From Flavobacteriaceae bacterium (GTDB lineage Bacteria > Bacteroidota > Bacteroidia > Flavobacteriales > Flavobacteriaceae), in contig DOIV01000008.1 of assembly GCA_003511845.1 (NCBI GenBank), positions 1 to 8,858 on the forward strand: a DNA stretch of 8,858 nt. Direction: 5' to 3'. Position 1 is the stretch's first letter; the number at the start of each line of letters is the position of its first letter. Under the pieces are notes generated by a model. That model was not told the origin of the DNA and did not search any database. It worked only from the letters and a program-made list of their open reading frames with translations. This document shows positions 7,096-8,858 of this stretch, in pieces. The position numbers and the translations under genes are program-made.

Positions 7096-7521
7096 TTATT
7101 TTCTTAATACACTAAAAGCACAACGTGCTAGTGCAATAATTTTTGTTTTTTCGTGATATAATTTTACATCAACTTTTATTATTCGCTTACCATCTTTTAT
7201 GATTTCTGCTTCTGCATAGATGTCTTTTGGCTCTGACCCATGTAAATAATCTATTCTCATATCAATAGTATTTACTTTTTCTTCAAAACTTGAGATAGAT
7301 GTCAATGCTGCAATACCTCCTGCAGAATCAGCTATACTTGCTTGAATACCTCCGTGCCATCTTTTTTGAATAAAATCGCCAATAAATTCTTCTTTAAAAG
7401 GGATCAATATTTTTGTAAATCCATCCTTTAACTCAATGACTTTTAATCCTAAAAGTTTATTGAAAGGCATTTGGGTTTCAAAGACTTGTTTTAAAACAGC
7501 TAATTTGTCATCCAAAATCAA
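7096..7521 (-). CDS. PaaI-type hotdog-fold thioesterase
   Basis: Probable acyl-CoA thioesterase of the PaaI/hotdog family, 141 residues, typical for one hotdog domain. Seen: WHGGIQASIADSAGGIAALT (55-74), with the family HGG and the acidic residue D65 on the hot-dog helix, then TIDMRIDYLHG (85-95) and the beta-strand tail AEAEIIKDGKRIIKVDVKLY. The native acyl substrate cannot be told. There is no in-frame ATG at the start; the frame opens with TTG 7521. The upstream AGGAGA (7527-7522, overlapping the serC stop TAG) lies directly against that TTG, but exactly 6 nt before a second in-frame TTG at 7515. The real start may therefore be 7515 (139 residues). It sits between serC and serA in the operon, an unexplained place for a thioesterase. 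Confidence 0.85.
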   Translation of the reverse strand: MILDDKLAVLKQVFETQMPFNKLLGLKVIELKDGFTKILIPFKEEFIGDFIQKRWHGGIQASIADSAGGIAALTSISSFEEKVNTIDMRIDYLHGSEPKDIYAEAEIIKDGKRIIKVDVKLYHEKTKIIALARCAFSVLRK

Positions 7522-7527
7522 TCTCCT
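7522..7527 (-). promoter_or_regulatory. Shine-Dalgarno-like AGGAGA before a TTG-started gene
   Basis: AGGAGA on the minus strand overlaps the serC stop codon (TAG of TAGGAGA). It is notable because Bacteroidota rarely rely on such sites. Its distance (0 nt to TTG 7521, 6 nt to TTG 7515) favours 7515 as the thioesterase start. It could be chance. Confidence 0.4.
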
Positions 7528-8584
7528 AAAGATTATGCATTATGTCAACCAAAACCTGTACGCTTTCTAATGGCAAGGCATTATACATGCTTGCTCTATA
7601 CCCACCAACAGATCTATGACCGTTAATACCAACAATACCAGCTTCTTTACATTTATTATCAAATTTTTCTTGAAGACTACTATCTGTCAATAAAAATGTA
7701 GCATTCATATTTGACCTGTCTTCTTTAACAGCTGCACCTTCAAATAAAGGATTACTATCAATTTCATTATATAATAAAGTTGCTTTTGCATCATTTATTT
7801 TTTCAATTGCCGAAATACCACCTAAATCTTTTAGCCATTGTAAGTTTAACATTGAAACATATACAGCAAACACAGAAGGTGTATTGAACATGCTGTCTTT
7901 ATCAATATGAATTTGATAATCTAGCATTGAAGGGATTTGTCTCCCTGTCTGTCCTAAGATATCTTCTTTGATAATAACTAAAGTTGTCCCAGCGGGTCCC
8001 ATATTTTTTTGAGCTCCTGCATAAATCAAATCAAATTGTGTAAAATCTAAGTTTCTAGAAAAAATATCAGAACTCATATCACAAACCATTAATCCATCCG
8101 TTTTTGGGAATGATTTCATTTGTGTACCATATATAGTATTATTACTAGTACAATGAAAATAATCTATATTACTATCTATAGAGTATCCTTTAGGTATAAA
8201 ATTATAGTTTTTATCCTTTGATGAAGCTACAACATCAATATCACCCAATAACTTTGCTTCTTTAATGGCTTTTGCACTCCAAGTACCTGTATCTAAATAG
8301 GCAGCTTTTCCATTTTCTTTTAATAAATTATATGGCGTCATTAAAAATTCTAAACTGGCACCACCTTGTAAAAATAGTACAGAATATCCTTTATTTTCTA
8401 AACCCGTTAATTCTAAAACTAACTTTCTGGCATTTTCCATTACTTCTACAATAGGAACACTTCGGTGTGATATTTCTATCAGTGATAAATTGTCATTATT
8501 AAAGTTTAAAACAGCTTCAGAAGCTTGTTTTAGGACTTGTTGTGGTAAAATACATGGCCCTGCAGTAAAATTATGCTTTTTCAT
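7526..8584 (-). CDS. serC: SerC, phosphoserine aminotransferase
   Basis: PLP-dependent transamination of 3-phosphohydroxypyruvate with glutamate to give phosphoserine (EC 2.6.1.52). The family also makes 4-phosphohydroxythreonine for DXP-dependent PLP synthesis. Seen in 352 residues, close to the usual 360: HNFTAGPCILP (4-14); ISHRS (38-42) with H40 and R41, matching the substrate-binding pair of E. coli SerC; FLQGGAS (71-77) for PLP phosphate; D169 in CDMSSD; the PLP lysine K193 in YAGAQKNMGPAG; and GHRSVGGYRASMYNA (322-336) with H323, R324 and R330. It is the first gene of the leftward operon, with a 184-nt leader region to the MITE-like element. ATG 8584 gives the canonical MKKHNFTAGP start. 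Confidence 0.96.
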   Translation of the reverse strand: MKKHNFTAGPCILPQQVLKQASEAVLNFNNDNLSLIEISHRSVPIVEVMENARKLVLELTGLENKGYSVLFLQGGASLEFLMTPYNLLKENGKAAYLDTGTWSAKAIKEAKLLGDIDVVASSKDKNYNFIPKGYSIDSNIDYFHCTSNNTIYGTQMKSFPKTDGLMVCDMSSDIFSRNLDFTQFDLIYAGAQKNMGPAGTTLVIIKEDILGQTGRQIPSMLDYQIHIDKDSMFNTPSVFAVYVSMLNLQWLKDLGGISAIEKINDAKATLLYNEIDSNPLFEGAAVKEDRSNMNATFLLTDSSLQEKFDNKCKEAGIVGINGHRSVGGYRASMYNALPLESVQVLVDIMHNL

Positions 8585-8638
8585 AAGTTAGGTCTTAAAA
8601 TTAAGTTACAAATTTGAGACTTTTATCACAATAAATTG

Positions 8639-8667
8639 CAAATAAATTCTTAAAAATTGATAACAAA
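8639..8667 (-). promoter_or_regulatory. Possible Bacteroidota-type promoter for the serC operon
   Basis: On the minus strand TTTG (8667-8664) is followed after 17 nt by TTTATTTG (8646-8639), which fits TTTG-N17-20-TAnnTTTG with one mismatch. Transcription would start about 50 nt before the serC ATG. The -33 element lies inside the palindrome at 8661-8683, which would let a bound protein block it. Evidence is motif-only in AT-rich DNA. Confidence 0.3.
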
Positions 8668-8683
8668 TTTTAGAAATTTGTTA
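8661..8683. repeat. Perfect 10-3-10 palindrome upstream of serC
   Basis: TAACAAATTT (8661-8670), TAG, AAATTTGTTA (8674-8683): 10 bp arms without mismatch. A further self-complementary CAAATTTG lies at 8609-8616, nearer to serC. The placement upstream of the operon and over the possible -33 box suits an operator. As RNA it could also form a hairpin. No protein partner is known from the sequence. Confidence 0.6.
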
Positions 8684-8698
8684 ATAATTAAACTCTTC

Positions 8699-8730
8699 AT
8701 TGAAATAATTAAATAGTTAACTATTTCAAT
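8699..8730. repeat. Two overlapping inverted repeats sharing one arm
   Basis: A perfect 16-bp palindrome AAATAGTT/AACTATTT spans 8711-8726. ATTGAAATA (8699-8707) and TATTTCAAT (8722-8730) also form perfect 9-bp arms 14 nt apart. The two pairings share the right side, so only one could form at a time in RNA. The meaning is unknown: operator site, old element end, or chance in A/T-rich DNA. Confidence 0.5.
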
Positions 8731-8768
8731 AAAGGTGGGTTCTAAAAATTCATTCACATCAAAATTTT

Positions 8769-8852
8769 TATAGTTTCCCAAAGACGATTAAAATTTATGA
8801 AGTACTATCAAGATAACACGATGAAATTTTAAGAAGTATTTGGGAAACTATA
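8769..8852. mobile_element. MITE-like element, 80 bp with 12-bp terminal inverted repeats and TA flanks
   Basis: TATAGTTTCCCAAA (8769-8782) and its exact reverse complement TTTGGGAAACTATA (8839-8852) enclose 56 bp. If the outermost TA on each side is a duplicated target, the element is 8771-8850 with 12-bp repeats TAGTTTCCCAAA. TA duplication is typical of IS630/Tc1-mariner transposition. A second internal pair, TTAAAATTT (8788-8796) and AAATTTTAA (8824-8832), continues the symmetry, so the whole unit folds into a long imperfect hairpin with a 27-nt loop. It has no coding potential. It could alternatively be a regulatory palindrome of the unseen gene to the right. Confidence 0.6.
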
Positions 8853-8858
8853 GAAACC

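Noticed and set aside
8585..8768. A small gene or structured RNA (riboswitch) in the serC leader
   Set aside because: There is no open frame of useful length and no recognisable riboswitch core, only short A/T-rich palindromes.
1..8858. CRISPR array, tRNA, rRNA, phage or defence system
   Set aside because: No spaced direct repeats, no tRNA-like cloverleaf or rRNA sequence, and no phage or defence proteins were seen. Apart from the IS, the pseudogene and the MITE-like element the window is ordinary biosynthetic DNA.

Overview
The window is AT-rich, with tightly packed operons, almost no Shine-Dalgarno sequences, a fused HisIE and a short SerA without an ACT domain. These traits, together with close protein similarity to marine/soil flavobacteria, suggest a Bacteroidota chromosome, most likely Flavobacteriaceae. 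This is a judgement from recognised protein sequences, not from a search.

Layout. (1) Positions 1-545 hold one end of an IS630-type insertion sequence, with its transposase on the minus strand and its reading frame broken at the window edge. (2) Positions 545-1198 hold the decayed C-terminal end of a large molybdopterin-binding oxidoreductase subunit (xanthine dehydrogenase/isoquinoline oxidoreductase type), with two in-frame stops. (3) Positions 1370-4242 (+) hold the end of histidine biosynthesis, hisA-hisF-hisIE, followed at 4 nt by a DUF2461 gene. A small G/C-rich hairpin repeat sits between hisA and hisF. The usual upstream neighbours (hisG, D, C, B, H) are absent, and the space before hisA is occupied by the dead gene and the IS. 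(4) Positions 4231-8584 (-) hold a compact five-gene operon read leftward: serC, a PaaI-type hotdog thioesterase, serA, a DUF1015 gene and a yggS-type PLP homeostasis gene, with gaps of 4, 11, 0 and 1 nt. Its last gene overlaps the DUF2461 gene tail to tail by 12 bp. (5) Positions 8585-8858 have no gene. They contain a putative serC promoter with a perfect 10-3-10 palindrome, a second palindrome cluster, and an 80-bp element with 12-bp terminal inverted repeats flanked by TA on both sides, which looks like a MITE of the IS630/Tc1 type.

How the genes fit together. HisA, HisF and HisIE catalyse four middle steps of histidine synthesis (HisE, HisI, HisA, HisF), and HisF needs a HisH glutaminase encoded elsewhere. 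SerA and SerC make phosphoserine from 3-phosphoglycerate. No phosphoserine phosphatase (SerB) is present, but a DUF1015 gene abuts serA. Its DGHHR motif resembles the ParB/sulfiredoxin-like core found in free-serine kinases, so it is a reasonable candidate for a serine/phosphoserine role. SerC is PLP-dependent and can also act in PLP synthesis, so YggS in the same operon suggests a PLP link.

The most noteworthy items are the MITE-like element, the serC-serA-DUF1015-yggS operon, the palindromes in front of serC, and the broken IS/pseudogene junction that isolates hisAF-IE from the rest of the pathway.
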